A stretch of 64,000 bases of DNA. Origin: Aquimarina pacifica (GTDB lineage Bacteria > Bacteroidota > Bacteroidia > Flavobacteriales > Flavobacteriaceae). Made by a program: the position numbers and the translations under genes. Position 1 is the stretch's first letter; each line of letters starts with the position of its first letter. The notes under the pieces are model-generated. The model was given only the letters and a program-made list of their open reading frames with translations. It had not been told where the DNA came from and ran no database searches. This document shows, one piece after another, positions 36,845-46,360 of the stretch. The DNA is taken from the NCBI RefSeq assembly GCF_000520955.1, contig NZ_JACC01000001.1, positions 229,710 through 293,709 of the forward strand, read 5' to 3'.

Positions 36845-38617
36845 ATGAGAGAATTTGCTTCGAACCCCAAACCAAAGAACAAAAAAAAGAGTAAGGTTTC
36901 TATAGCCCAAGCGTTTAAGACCATTATTTGGCCTAGGCGCAATTTGGTATTCATTGGATTGTTACTAATCGTTCTAAGTAGATTAGCCAGTTTGGTATTA
37001 CCGATGGCAAGCAAATATCTGATTGATGATGTGATTGCCAAAAAGGATTATGAAATGCTAAAAATACTTCTCATCTGTGTGGCATCAGCTATTTTGGTAC
37101 AAGCGGTGACCTCCTTCTTATTAACAAGAATTTTGAGTGTACAGGCTCAATTTTTGATATCAGAACTAAGAGCACAAGTACAAAAAAAAGTATTATCACT
37201 ACCTATTAGCTTCTTCGACAACACAAAATCAGGAGCACTTGTTTCAAGAATTATGAGTGATGTAGAAGGTGTACGAAATCTTATCGGTACCGGATTAGTT
37301 CAACTGGTAGGTGGTACAATCACGGCTATTATTTCTCTAGTCCTTTTGATAAGAATAAGCCCTTCTATGACTTTATTTGTATTAGTTCCTGTAACTATTT
37401 TTGGGTTTGTAGCTCTAAAAGCATTCAAATATATACGCCCTATTTTTAGAAAACGAGGTGTAATCAATGCCGAAGTAAAAGGAAGATTAACAGAAACACT
37501 TGCTGGAGTGCGAGTTATCAAAGGTTTTAATGCAGAAGAACAGGAAAACAAAAGTTTTGAAGAAGGTGTTGATCGTTTATTTCAGAATGTAAAAAAGAGC
37601 TTAACGGCAACCGCAATAATGACGAGTTCTTCAACTTTTTTATTAGGAATTGCCTCTACCGGTATTATGGGGATCGGTGGTTACAAGATTATGATAGAGG
37701 AATTAACCATAGGAGAATTTCTTTCATTTACATTATTATTGGGTTTTATGATAGCTCCTATAGTACAGATGAGCAATATTGGGAGTCAATTAACCGAAGC
37801 ACTTGCCGGACTTGATCGTACTGAGGAATTGATGAATATGACACCCGAAGAAGAAATAGAGAATCGAACAATCGTACTTGATACTATTAAGGGGGATATT
37901 ATTTTTGATGACGTTTCATTTTCTTATGAAGAAGGTAAAGAAGTATTACATAATATAAGTTTTACAGCATCCTCGGGTTCTGTAACCGCATTAGTTGGAA
38001 GCTCTGGTTCAGGAAAATCAACAATAGCTGGACTTTCTGCTACATTCTTAAATCCAAAATCAGGACGTATTACTATTGATGATCATGATATTTCGTCAGT
38101 AAAACTAAATAGCTACCGTCGACATCTTGGTGTCGTTTTACAAGATGAATTTTTATTCGAAGGCTCTATACGCCAAAATATTCTATTTCCGAGACCCGAC
38201 GCAACAGAAGAGCAAATACAACAAGCTGTAAAGGCAGCATATGTTAATGAATTTACCGATAGATTTGATGATGGATTAGATACACTAATTGGGGAACGCG
38301 GTGTAAAATTATCTGGGGGACAACGACAACGCATCGCCATCGCTAGAGCTATCTTGGCAGATCCCAAAATCATTATTTTAGACGAAGCTACATCTAACCT
38401 AGATACTGAGAGTGAAGCCTTGATCCAAAAAAGTCTGAATGAACTTATGAAAGGGAGAACTACTTTCGTAATTGCACACAGATTAAGTACGATTAAAAAG
38501 GCTGATCAGATTTTGGTAATCGAATCTGGTAAAATTGCAGAACGCGGATCACATGATGAACTTATAGCCTCAGAGGGCAGATACTTCGATTTATATACTT
38601 ATCAAGCAAGGATCTAA
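36845..38617 (+). CDS. ABC exporter, fused permease and ATPase (MsbA-like)
   Basis: 590 residues. A basic N-terminus, six-helix ABC membrane domain (about 35-320) and nucleotide-binding domain with Walker A GSSGSGKST, signature LSGGQRQRI, Walker B IIILDEATSNLD and H-loop VIAHRLSTI. A homodimeric exporter of lipids or drugs; which is unknown. Third gene in a tight unit after the DUF457 and metallo-beta-lactamase-like genes, which could place it in envelope homeostasis or drug efflux. The hairpin after it carries its T run on the other strand. Confidence 0.92.
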   Translation: MREFASNPKPKNKKKSKVSIAQAFKTIIWPRRNLVFIGLLLIVLSRLASLVLPMASKYLIDDVIAKKDYEMLKILLICVASAILVQAVTSFLLTRILSVQAQFLISELRAQVQKKVLSLPISFFDNTKSGALVSRIMSDVEGVRNLIGTGLVQLVGGTITAIISLVLLIRISPSMTLFVLVPVTIFGFVALKAFKYIRPIFRKRGVINAEVKGRLTETLAGVRVIKGFNAEEQENKSFEEGVDRLFQNVKKSLTATAIMTSSSTFLLGIASTGIMGIGGYKIMIEELTIGEFLSFTLLLGFMIAPIVQMSNIGSQLTEALAGLDRTEELMNMTPEEEIENRTIVLDTIKGDIIFDDVSFSYEEGKEVLHNISFTASSGSVTALVGSSGSGKSTIAGLSATFLNPKSGRITIDDHDISSVKLNSYRRHLGVVLQDEFLFEGSIRQNILFPRPDATEEQIQQAVKAAYVNEFTDRFDDGLDTLIGERGVKLSGGQRQRIAIARAILADPKIIILDEATSNLDTESEALIQKSLNELMKGRTTFVIAHRLSTIKKADQILVIESGKIAERGSHDELIASEGRYFDLYTYQARI

Positions 38618-38651
38618 AAAAACCGAGTTCTAATATCAAATCAGAACTCGG
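38616..38651 (-). terminator. metE terminator
   Basis: AGAACTCGG stem (38643-38651 with 38623-38631) followed on the minus strand by seven T. It terminates metE; on the plus strand it could only fold at the end of the ABC exporter message. Confidence 0.8.
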
Positions 38652-38679
38652 CAATCACAGCGTTATAATTTTTAAAATA

Positions 38680-41001
38680 TTATTCTGTAGTTTCTAAAAC
38701 GGATTCTCTTAGTTGAAGTGCTGCGGATACCATAGCTTCTAAAGCCTTTTTAGTTTCTTGCCAGCCACGAGTCTTTAATCCGCAATCTGGGTTGATCCAC
38801 AATTGCTCTTCGGGGACATATTGTTGTGCTTTGTTTATTAATTCTATGATTTCATCAGCATTAGGAATTCGAGGTGCATGAATATCATATACTCCAGGAC
38901 CTATATCATTTGGATATTCAAAATCTGCAAATGCATCTAATAACTCCATTTGAGATCTAGAACATTCTATAGTAATTACATCAGCATCCATAAGTGCTAT
39001 GTGATCAAGAATGTCATTAAATTCTGAATAACACATATGGGTATGTATTTGTGTTGAATTAGAAACAACGCTAGATGAGATTCTAAATGCCTCAATAGCC
39101 CACGCTAAGTACCCTGCCCAATCTTTTTGTTGTAATGGCAGTCCTTCTCGTAATGCGGGCTCATCAATCTGAATAATTTTAATTCCGTTTTCCTCAAGAT
39201 CTTTCACCTCATCTCTAATAGCCAATGCTATTTCCTTACAGGTAATAGATCGCGGCTGATCATTTCGCACAAAAGACCATTGCAAAATAGTAACAGGTCC
39301 AGTAAGCATTCCTTTAACTAGTTTTGTAGTCAAAGATTGTGCATATGTTGTCCAATCAATAGTCATTTTGTTAGGCCTACTTACGCTTCCATAAATAACA
39401 GGAGGTTTTACACATCTGGATCCATAACTTTGTACCCATCCAAACTTTGTGAAAGCAAAACCATCTAATTGCTCTCCGAAATACTCAACCATATCATTGC
39501 GCTCAAACTCACCATGCACCAAAACATCTAATCCAACTTCTTCCTGCCAACGAATCGTTTTTTTTATCTCTTCACTTATAAGTTCATTGTAATATTCTGC
39601 ACTAATATCTCCTTTCTTAAACTGATATCGCCAACCTCTGACCTCTTTAGTTTGAGGAAAAGATCCAATAGTTGTGGTAGGAAATAGAGGGAGTTTTAAT
39701 TCTTTACTTTGTTCCTTCTTTCTAAACGTAAATGAATTCTTGCGCACAGTATTATTTTCATTAATTGCATGAATTCTTTCTTTTACCTCTGGGTTATGAA
39801 TTTGCTTTGATTGCTTTTTTTCTATATGAATTTTAATATTTTCTTCTAGTGCAACCAATATAGGATCTCCTTCTTTACAAAGAAATAATTGTTTAAGCGT
39901 AACTACTTCGCTTAGTTTTTGTTTAGCAAAAGACATCCAACCTTTTATTTCACTAGAAATATTAGTATTACTGCTTTCTAAATCCAGATCACAAGGCGAG
40001 TGTAACAAAGAACATGAAGGAGCAATCATGATAGTATCTTTTGTTCGGTATTCAACTGCTTTAGTGATATAATTGAGTGATTTTTGATACTCATTTTTCC
40101 AGATATTTCTTCCATCAATAACACCTAGAGATAGATGTATGCGAGAAGATACTTTTTCTAATACTTCTTCTAACTGCTCGGGACATCTCACTAAGTCAAT
40201 ATGCAATGCATCGACTAACAAATCATTAGATATCAATGATATATTGTTTACCACAGCTTCAAAATATGTGGTAACCATAATCTTTATTTTTGGAAAAGAA
40301 CTTTTCAATTTCAAATACACTTCTTTAAACGCTTCTTTTTCCTCTTTAGAAAGGTCTAATGCCAAAAAGGGTTCCTCAAATTGAATCCATTCTACTCCTA
40401 GATCATTAAGTTTTTCTATAATCTCTAAGTAAACCGGAAGTATTTTATTTATTAACTGGATCTTCTCAAACCCCTTTTCTCTTTCTTTTCCTAATAGTAG
40501 ATAAGAAACAGGACCTATTAAGACAGGTTTAGTTATTATTCCTAATTGTTTTGCTTCGTAAAACTCATCAATTACTTTGGTAGAAAATAGCTTAAAATCC
40601 TGATTTTCATAAAACTCAGGCACTATGTAATGATAATTTGTATCAAACCATTTGGTCATCTCCATAGCAGTAACATCATAACCATTTCTTTGATACCCCC
40701 TGGCCATGGCAAAATAAAGATCCAAAGGATTCTTTAGTTCTTCTGCTAACTCTTTGTACCTTTTAGGAATAGCACCAAGCATAAGAGACATGTCTAATAC
40801 TTGATCATAAAATGAAAAATCATTGGATGGTATCAGATCAATACCACTATTCTTTTGCAAAAGCCAATTTTCTTTCCTAATATTCTTTCCTACTTGGACT
40901 AGGTTTTTGTAGGTGGATTTACCCGACCAATACTGTTCTGAGGCTTTTTTAAGCTCTCTTTTGCTACCAATACGCGGATAGCCTAAATTGTTTGTAAGCA
41001 T
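38680..41001 (-). CDS. metE: Cobalamin-independent methionine synthase
   Basis: 773 residues, full length. It transfers a methyl group from 5-methyltetrahydropteroyl-triglutamate to homocysteine without B12. N-terminal domain begins NLGYPRIGSKRELKKA; the catalytic C-terminal barrel has FPTTTIGSFPQTKEVR, LVHGEFERNDMVEYF, the zinc ligands His and Cys in HTHMCYSEF and the later Cys in NPDCGLKTRGW. Both halves are intact. The message carries a cobalamin riboswitch (41358-41189), so expression should fall when B12 is available. Confidence 0.97.
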   Translation of the reverse strand: MLTNNLGYPRIGSKRELKKASEQYWSGKSTYKNLVQVGKNIRKENWLLQKNSGIDLIPSNDFSFYDQVLDMSLMLGAIPKRYKELAEELKNPLDLYFAMARGYQRNGYDVTAMEMTKWFDTNYHYIVPEFYENQDFKLFSTKVIDEFYEAKQLGIITKPVLIGPVSYLLLGKEREKGFEKIQLINKILPVYLEIIEKLNDLGVEWIQFEEPFLALDLSKEEKEAFKEVYLKLKSSFPKIKIMVTTYFEAVVNNISLISNDLLVDALHIDLVRCPEQLEEVLEKVSSRIHLSLGVIDGRNIWKNEYQKSLNYITKAVEYRTKDTIMIAPSCSLLHSPCDLDLESSNTNISSEIKGWMSFAKQKLSEVVTLKQLFLCKEGDPILVALEENIKIHIEKKQSKQIHNPEVKERIHAINENNTVRKNSFTFRKKEQSKELKLPLFPTTTIGSFPQTKEVRGWRYQFKKGDISAEYYNELISEEIKKTIRWQEEVGLDVLVHGEFERNDMVEYFGEQLDGFAFTKFGWVQSYGSRCVKPPVIYGSVSRPNKMTIDWTTYAQSLTTKLVKGMLTGPVTILQWSFVRNDQPRSITCKEIALAIRDEVKDLEENGIKIIQIDEPALREGLPLQQKDWAGYLAWAIEAFRISSSVVSNSTQIHTHMCYSEFNDILDHIALMDADVITIECSRSQMELLDAFADFEYPNDIGPGVYDIHAPRIPNADEIIELINKAQQYVPEEQLWINPDCGLKTRGWQETKKALEAMVSAALQLRESVLETTE

Positions 41002-41090
41002 TTTTAAAATTTTAAAAATTAATATAAATTCTTAAAATCCTTTGTATAAATTTAAATATGCTTGGACATCTAAAAACAGAAATTAAAATA

Positions 41091-41146
41091 ATGCCATATA
41101 AGAACTCTCCAATATAAAAAAGTTATTTTTATATTGGTAATGGCAT
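41091..41146 (-). promoter_or_regulatory. Hairpin between the riboswitch and metE (expression platform)
   Basis: On the metE strand an inner perfect 12-base stem (41137-41126 with 41120-41109) sits inside an outer ATGCCAT-ATGGCAT stem (41146-41140 with 41097-41091), followed by TTATTTTAATTT. This reads as the terminator-like expression platform of the cobalamin riboswitch; inference from position and fold. Confidence 0.6.
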
Positions 41147-41188
41147 CAAACTTAACAATAGCTCCAGATCGCGAAAGCATAGTCAATT

Positions 41189-41358
41189 CGATATATGGCA
41201 GGTCTCCTGACTTGTAACATTTTTATCCTCCTTCCCATTGGTATGCCAACAGTGGATTATTATATTGATAAAAACTATATGGTTACTTACAGTTGCGCGA
41301 CAGTTCGTGATTTTCACACGATTCCCTATTAATTCACAATTAAGTAAAACCTATATCG
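41189..41358 (-). ncRNA. Cobalamin riboswitch upstream of metE
   Basis: On the minus strand the conserved order is present: an entry stem CGATATA (41358-41352), AATAGGGAATCGTG, a GAA-containing stem, TGTCGCGCAACTGTAAG, a CCAATGGGAAGGAGG segment and the B12 box GTCAGGAGACCTGCC (41211-41197), closed by TATATCG (41195-41189). These are hallmarks of the adenosylcobalamin-class riboswitch. It lies 187 bases before metE, whose product is not needed when B12-dependent synthase works. Which cobalamin form it binds cannot be told. Confidence 0.93.
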
Positions 41359-41519
41359 GTTGATGAATAATTTATGTAAAGAACTTTTGTGGTTACTAAA
41401 ATACTTTAAATAATCGGAGTTAGATTCTTAAACATTAAAAAACAAACAACTTTTATCAAAAACCTATTTAAAATGAATCTTAATCGGATATTTAATAAAT
41501 TTAGGATAAACTAACATCT

Positions 41520-41759
41520 ATGAAAAATAACATAAGAGGTGGTAATACACCTGTTGCCTGTCAATTAGAAGCAGATAAAAATTATGCATGGTGCACCTGT
41601 GGTCATAGTTCAGACCAACCTTTTTGCAATGGCAGTCACAAGAAAGAAGGCGGTACTCCTCCCACAATTTTCAAAGTTGATGAAGCTACCGAAGCATATC
41701 TATGTACATGTAAACAAACAAGCAATCCACCGTATTGTGATGGATCGCATAATAACTAA
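41520..41759 (+). CDS. Small protein with two CDGSH iron-sulfur motifs
   Basis: 79 residues, nearly all taken by two mitoNEET-type [2Fe-2S] motifs: CTCGHSSDQPFCNGSH (about 25-40) and CTCKQTSNPPYCDGSH (about 62-77). Each has the three Cys and one His that hold a labile cluster. Two-motif CDGSH proteins are found in bacteria and act in redox or cluster transfer. Soluble, single gene, divergent from metE. No partner is evident. Confidence 0.93.
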   Translation: MKNNIRGGNTPVACQLEADKNYAWCTCGHSSDQPFCNGSHKKEGGTPPTIFKVDEATEAYLCTCKQTSNPPYCDGSHNN

Positions 41760-41907
41760 GCAACTTCGGTTTGTATAAAGAGAAATTATATAATAGAGGT
41801 TTTTAGAACGTTTAGAAAATATTTAATTCAACGACCTGAATAACTTAAAGACACCTAAAAACTTGTAAACCCCAGAAAATAAAACTAAAAAAAATACTTC
41901 TTTACCT

Positions 41908-42921
41908 TCACTGCGATATCTCATCGATACGATGTAATTCTTCTTCAGAAAACTGTAATTGTTCTAATGCTTTTATATTCTCCTTGAGCTGATCAGAAGA
42001 ACTTGCCCCAATAAGTACAGAAGTTACCTGAGGTTGATGTAATAACCATGCAATAGCCATCTGAGATAGTTTCTGACCTCTTTGATGAGCCATTTCTGCT
42101 AAATTTTGTATTCTGGTGATATGACGGTTTAGTTTTTCTTTATCCAGATATGTAAAATTCTTTGCCACTCTAGAGTCTTCGGGGATTCCTTTTAAATATT
42201 TATCAGTAAGCATTCCCTGTGCAAGAGGTGAAAAAGCAATACAACCTAACCCTTCACGCTCCAGCGTTTCTAGTAAACCTTGTTCAACTTCTCGATCAAA
42301 AATAGAATATCGTGCTTGATGTATTATAAAAGGGACTTTTAATTCTTGTAACAATGCTTTTGCCCTTGCTGTTTCTTGAGGTTCATAATTAGAAATCCCA
42401 ATATAAAGTGCTTTTCCTTGCCTAACAATATCAGATAAAGCAATCATCGTCTCCTCTAGTGGAGTATCGGGATCTGGTCTATGGTGATAAAATATATCCA
42501 CATAATCAAGTCCCATACGCTTAAGACTCTGATCAATGCTTGCCATCAAATACTTACGCGAACCCAAATTACCATAGGGTCCAGGCCACATGTCATATCC
42601 GGCTTTAGTTGCAATAAAAAGTTCATCCCTATAGGGTTGAAAATCTTTTTTTAATAAAGTCCCAAAATTCTCTTCTGCAGAACCATAAGGAGGTCCATAA
42701 TTATTTGCCAAGTCAAAATGTGTAATTCCTAAATCAAAAGCGGATCTTAAAATATCCCTTGCTGTATGCATCTGATCTACAAACCCAAAATTATGCCATA
42801 GACCAAGAGAGATAGCAGGTAATAATACACCGCTCTTTCCGCATCGCTTATAAGTCATGTTTTCATAGCGTCCTGATGACGCCTGATATTCTTTTATTCC
42901 TGTTTTATCATTAGTATACAT
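41908..42921 (-). CDS. Aldo/keto reductase, YghZ/L-glyceraldehyde 3-phosphate reductase-like
   Basis: 337 residues. The catalytic tetrad is visible: D70 and Y75 in FDLANNYGP, K106 in ATKAGYD and His 146/147 in FYHHRPD. NFGFVDQ, GPYGNLGSRKYL and the ANNYGPPYGSAEE segment match the YghZ branch, which reduces L-glyceraldehyde 3-phosphate and methylglyoxal with NADPH. The C-terminal NADPH site SVLIGASSSDQL is intact. Single gene upstream of which lies the lpdA terminator. Confidence 0.9.
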   Translation of the reverse strand: MYTNDKTGIKEYQASSGRYENMTYKRCGKSGVLLPAISLGLWHNFGFVDQMHTARDILRSAFDLGITHFDLANNYGPPYGSAEENFGTLLKKDFQPYRDELFIATKAGYDMWPGPYGNLGSRKYLMASIDQSLKRMGLDYVDIFYHHRPDPDTPLEETMIALSDIVRQGKALYIGISNYEPQETARAKALLQELKVPFIIHQARYSIFDREVEQGLLETLEREGLGCIAFSPLAQGMLTDKYLKGIPEDSRVAKNFTYLDKEKLNRHITRIQNLAEMAHQRGQKLSQMAIAWLLHQPQVTSVLIGASSSDQLKENIKALEQLQFSEEELHRIDEISQ

Positions 42922-42975
42922 GGTGAACTCGTTTTTTAATACAAATCATGATAAGCTAAGATATAGATAATATCA

Positions 42976-43013
42976 AATAAAAAATGAGTCATTCTAATAA
43001 AGAATGACTCATT
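42976..43013 (-). terminator. lpdA terminator
   Basis: A 13-base perfect stem (43013-43001 with 42995-42983), 5-base loop, then TTTATT on the minus strand. Confidence 0.88.
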
Positions 43014-43077
43014 ATATCTATACTTCCAAAAACTGATTTTTGTTACAAAAACCCTCTTTAAAAAATATCTAATTAAT

Positions 43078-44484
43078 CTATACGTGCAATGCTCTATTAT
43101 CAGTAGCTGCAAGTGCCGCTTCTTTTATGGCTTCTGTAAATGTAGGATGCGCATGAGACATACGAGAAATATCTTCTGCAGATGCTCTAAACTCCATTGC
43201 AGTAACCGCTTCGGCAATTAGATCTGCACAACGTGCTCCTATCATATGAACTCCTAATACCTCATCTGTATTTTCGTCTGCCAAGATTTTTACAAATCCA
43301 TCTAAGTCTGCACTAGCACGAGATCTACCTAAAGCTCTAAAAGGAAATTGTCCCGATTTATATTTTACACCAGCTTCTTTAAGTTCTTCTTCTGTTTTAC
43401 CAACAGCAGCAACTTCTGGCCAGGTATAAACTACTCCTGGGATCAAATTATAATCAATATGTGGTTTTTGCCCAGCAATAGTCTCTGCTACAAACGTTCC
43501 TTCTTCTTCTGCTTTATGTGCCAGCATTGCTCCTTTTACAACGTCACCAATTGCATAAATATTAGCGCCACTGGTTTGTAAATGATCGTTAACTTCGACT
43601 TGACCTCTATCTGTTAGTTTTACACCTGCAGCTTCGGCATTTAATCCATCTGTATATGGACGACGCCCTACAGACACCAAACAGTAGTCTCCTTTAAACT
43701 CTACCGGATTTCCTTTTTTATCATCAGCTGTAATAGTAACTTCTTTAGTCGTTGCTTTTACACCCGTAACTTTATGCGAAGTATAGAACTTTACACCCTG
43801 CTTCTTCATTACCTTCTGTAATTCTCGGGATAATGCTTTATCCATTCCTGGGATAATTCTATCCATAAATTCTACTACAGAAACTTCTGCTCCTAATCTT
43901 CTGTAGACTTGTCCTAACTCAAGCCCAATAACACCACCACCTATAATTACCATATGTTTTGGCACTTCTTTAAGCTTTAATGCTTCAGTAGAGGTAATTA
44001 CACGTTTCTTATCGATAGTAATAAAGGGTAAGGTTGAAGGCTTAGAACCAGTAGCAATTATCGTATACTTAGACTCAATAGTCTCAACACTTCCATCAGC
44101 TTTGGTTACATTCACATGCGTAGCGTCTTTAAAAGCACCAACGCCTTCAAAAACGTCTATGTTATTTTTTTTCATTAAGAAACTTACACCATCACAAGTT
44201 TGATCAACAACGGTCTGCTTGCGGGCAATCATTTTTTCTAAATTGATCTTTACATCCCCAGGAATTTCTATCCCATGATCAGCAAAATGCTTTACAGCAT
44301 GCTCATAATGATGAGAAGAATCTAGTAAAGCTTTACTAGGGATACAGCCAACATTAAGACAAGTTCCTCCTAGTGTTGAATATTTTTCGATTATTGCAGT
44401 TTTCATACCTAGTTGTGCGCATCGAATAGCTGCAACATATCCACCAGGTCCAGAGCCAATTACGGCCACATCATATGTACTCAT
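43078..44484 (-). CDS. lpdA: Dihydrolipoyl dehydrogenase
   Basis: 468 residues. E3 component shared by pyruvate and 2-oxoglutarate dehydrogenases; it reoxidises lipoyl groups with NAD. FAD motif GSGPGGY (10-16), redox disulfide C42 and C47 in GGTCLNVGCIPSK, NAD motif GGGVIGLELG, FAD segment YAIGDV and the C-terminal HAHPTFTEA with the catalytic His. All present. A TAAATTTG box on the minus strand (44530-44523) lies about 40 bases upstream of the ATG. Not next to E1 or E2 genes here. Confidence 0.96.
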   Translation of the reverse strand: MSTYDVAVIGSGPGGYVAAIRCAQLGMKTAIIEKYSTLGGTCLNVGCIPSKALLDSSHHYEHAVKHFADHGIEIPGDVKINLEKMIARKQTVVDQTCDGVSFLMKKNNIDVFEGVGAFKDATHVNVTKADGSVETIESKYTIIATGSKPSTLPFITIDKKRVITSTEALKLKEVPKHMVIIGGGVIGLELGQVYRRLGAEVSVVEFMDRIIPGMDKALSRELQKVMKKQGVKFYTSHKVTGVKATTKEVTITADDKKGNPVEFKGDYCLVSVGRRPYTDGLNAEAAGVKLTDRGQVEVNDHLQTSGANIYAIGDVVKGAMLAHKAEEEGTFVAETIAGQKPHIDYNLIPGVVYTWPEVAAVGKTEEELKEAGVKYKSGQFPFRALGRSRASADLDGFVKILADENTDEVLGVHMIGARCADLIAEAVTAMEFRASAEDISRMSHAHPTFTEAIKEAALAATDNRALHV

Positions 44485-44774
44485 AATATTCTATTATGTT
44501 CTCTTATTAAGTATTATCAAGACAAATTTAAAGGTATTTAGAATAATTATGACTGTAATCAAAGAATAATTTAAGGAAGGAGAAATAATTTATGTAAAAC
44601 GTAATTTTATTAAAAAACAATATTAATCTCATCTAAAAGTTATACTTTAATAATTAATATCTAAAAAGAATGAAATCTTGAAGCAGTAAAAAATAAAAAT
44701 CTTTGCTACTTTGCAGATTCAACTTTTTCACTTTTTTTTAATCGCTAATAATACAGGCTTTTCTAAATTATACC

Positions 44775-46328
44775 ATGCGCTATTTATCATCATTTTTTTT
44801 ACTTATCATCATCATCATCTGGGGTTCATGTCGTAATGATTTTGAAGCTGAAGATAGTACTGGAAATTTGCAATTTTCGGTAGATACGCTGTTTCTCGAT
44901 ACTATTTTTACTAATATTGGATCAAGCACGTATAGCTTTAAAGTTTATAATCGTAGTAATTCTGATATCAACATTCCTTCAATAACACTAGAAAGAGGAG
45001 AAAGTTCTAACTATAGACTTAATGTAGATGGGGTATCAGGAAACTCTTTAGAAAACATTCAAGTCCTTTCTAAAGATAGTATTTTCGTTTTTGTAGAAAC
45101 AACAACAGATATTACAGATCAAACAACTGAATTAGATTTTTTATATACAGATCGTATCCTATTTGATCCAAATGGAAGTCAACAGGATGTTGATTTGGTA
45201 ACACTTATAAAAGATGCCACATTTCTATTTCCGTCAAGAGATGCCATGACCGGAGAAATAGAAACACTGTTATTAGGAACAGATGACGATGATAATGAAG
45301 TTAGAATTGAAGGCTTTTTCTTAAATGATGATCAGCTCAATTTCACCAATGAAAAACCCTATGTTATCTACGGATATGCGGCGGTCCCATCAGGAAGTAC
45401 ATTAACAATTGATGCCGGCGCTCGAATACACTTTCATGCTGATTCAGGTATCATTGTTGCCAATGAAGCTACGCTAAACATACAAGGTGAATTAAGTGAA
45501 GATCCTGAACTTCTTGAAAACGAAGTGATTTTTGAAAGTGACCGTTTAGAACCAGGATTTAGTGATGTCCCTGGACAATGGGGTACCATATGGTTAACCG
45601 CAGGAAGTACAGGGCACAATATTAATTATACTACTATAAAAAATGCAACTGTCGGTATTCTAATGGACTCTAATGATGGTGGGACCGACCCAACACTTAC
45701 TATCACGAATACACAAATTTACAACAGTTCTAATGTAGGACTTTTGGCACGCACAGGCAATGTACTAGGTGAGAATCTAGTTATCAACAATGCAGGTCAA
45801 GTAGCACTTAACTGTTCCTTAGGTGGTATATATAACTTTACTCATTGTACTTTTGCTAATTATACTACTTTTGGAAGTGTTGTAAGGGATTTCCCTACGG
45901 TTTTAATAGATAATGTGCTAGAATTTGATGGCATACCTTTTTCGATTGATCTTGAACAAGCGAATTTTACCAACTGTATTATTTATGGAAATCAAAATAT
46001 TGAATTAGGTTTTATCAGAGATGAGAGTAAACTTTTTAATTATAATTTCAAAAATTGCGTAATCCGATTTAACGATCTCAACGAAATCTCAGTAGGTAAC
46101 CCTTTATATGATTTTACCAATACCGACTTGTTCGAAAATGTTATTTTGAACGAAGATCCCAATTTCAAAGAGCCATCAGAAAATATGTTTATGATAGGAG
46201 AAGAATCTGCTGCTAACGGAAAAGCAACGATTCTAGGAACAGGAACAGACATTTTAGGAGTTAATAGAAATGCAACTGCTCCGGATATTGGTGCTTATGA
46301 AAGTGTTATTTTTGAAGAGGAAAACTAA
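44775..46328 (+). CDS. Surface lipoprotein with parallel beta-helix
   Basis: 517 residues. Lipoprotein signal with lipobox IWGSC. Residues about 25-150 form a beta domain (LQFSVDTLFLDTIFTNIGSS) often found in Bacteroidota lipoproteins. From about 190 the sequence turns into short repeating strands (LTIDAGARIHFHADSGIIV, GTIWLTAGSTGHNINYT, NCIIYGNQNIE) typical of a right-handed parallel beta helix, and ends with GTDILGVNRNATAPDIGAYE, a segment common in such proteins. Role unknown; probably polysaccharide or surface binding. A GNAT gene follows after 32 bases. Confidence 0.8.
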   Translation: MRYLSSFFLLIIIIIWGSCRNDFEAEDSTGNLQFSVDTLFLDTIFTNIGSSTYSFKVYNRSNSDINIPSITLERGESSNYRLNVDGVSGNSLENIQVLSKDSIFVFVETTTDITDQTTELDFLYTDRILFDPNGSQQDVDLVTLIKDATFLFPSRDAMTGEIETLLLGTDDDDNEVRIEGFFLNDDQLNFTNEKPYVIYGYAAVPSGSTLTIDAGARIHFHADSGIIVANEATLNIQGELSEDPELLENEVIFESDRLEPGFSDVPGQWGTIWLTAGSTGHNINYTTIKNATVGILMDSNDGGTDPTLTITNTQIYNSSNVGLLARTGNVLGENLVINNAGQVALNCSLGGIYNFTHCTFANYTTFGSVVRDFPTVLIDNVLEFDGIPFSIDLEQANFTNCIIYGNQNIELGFIRDESKLFNYNFKNCVIRFNDLNEISVGNPLYDFTNTDLFENVILNEDPNFKEPSENMFMIGEESAANGKATILGTGTDILGVNRNATAPDIGAYESVIFEEEN

Positions 46329-46360
46329 AGCATATTCATACGTAACATTTGTAAATAAGA

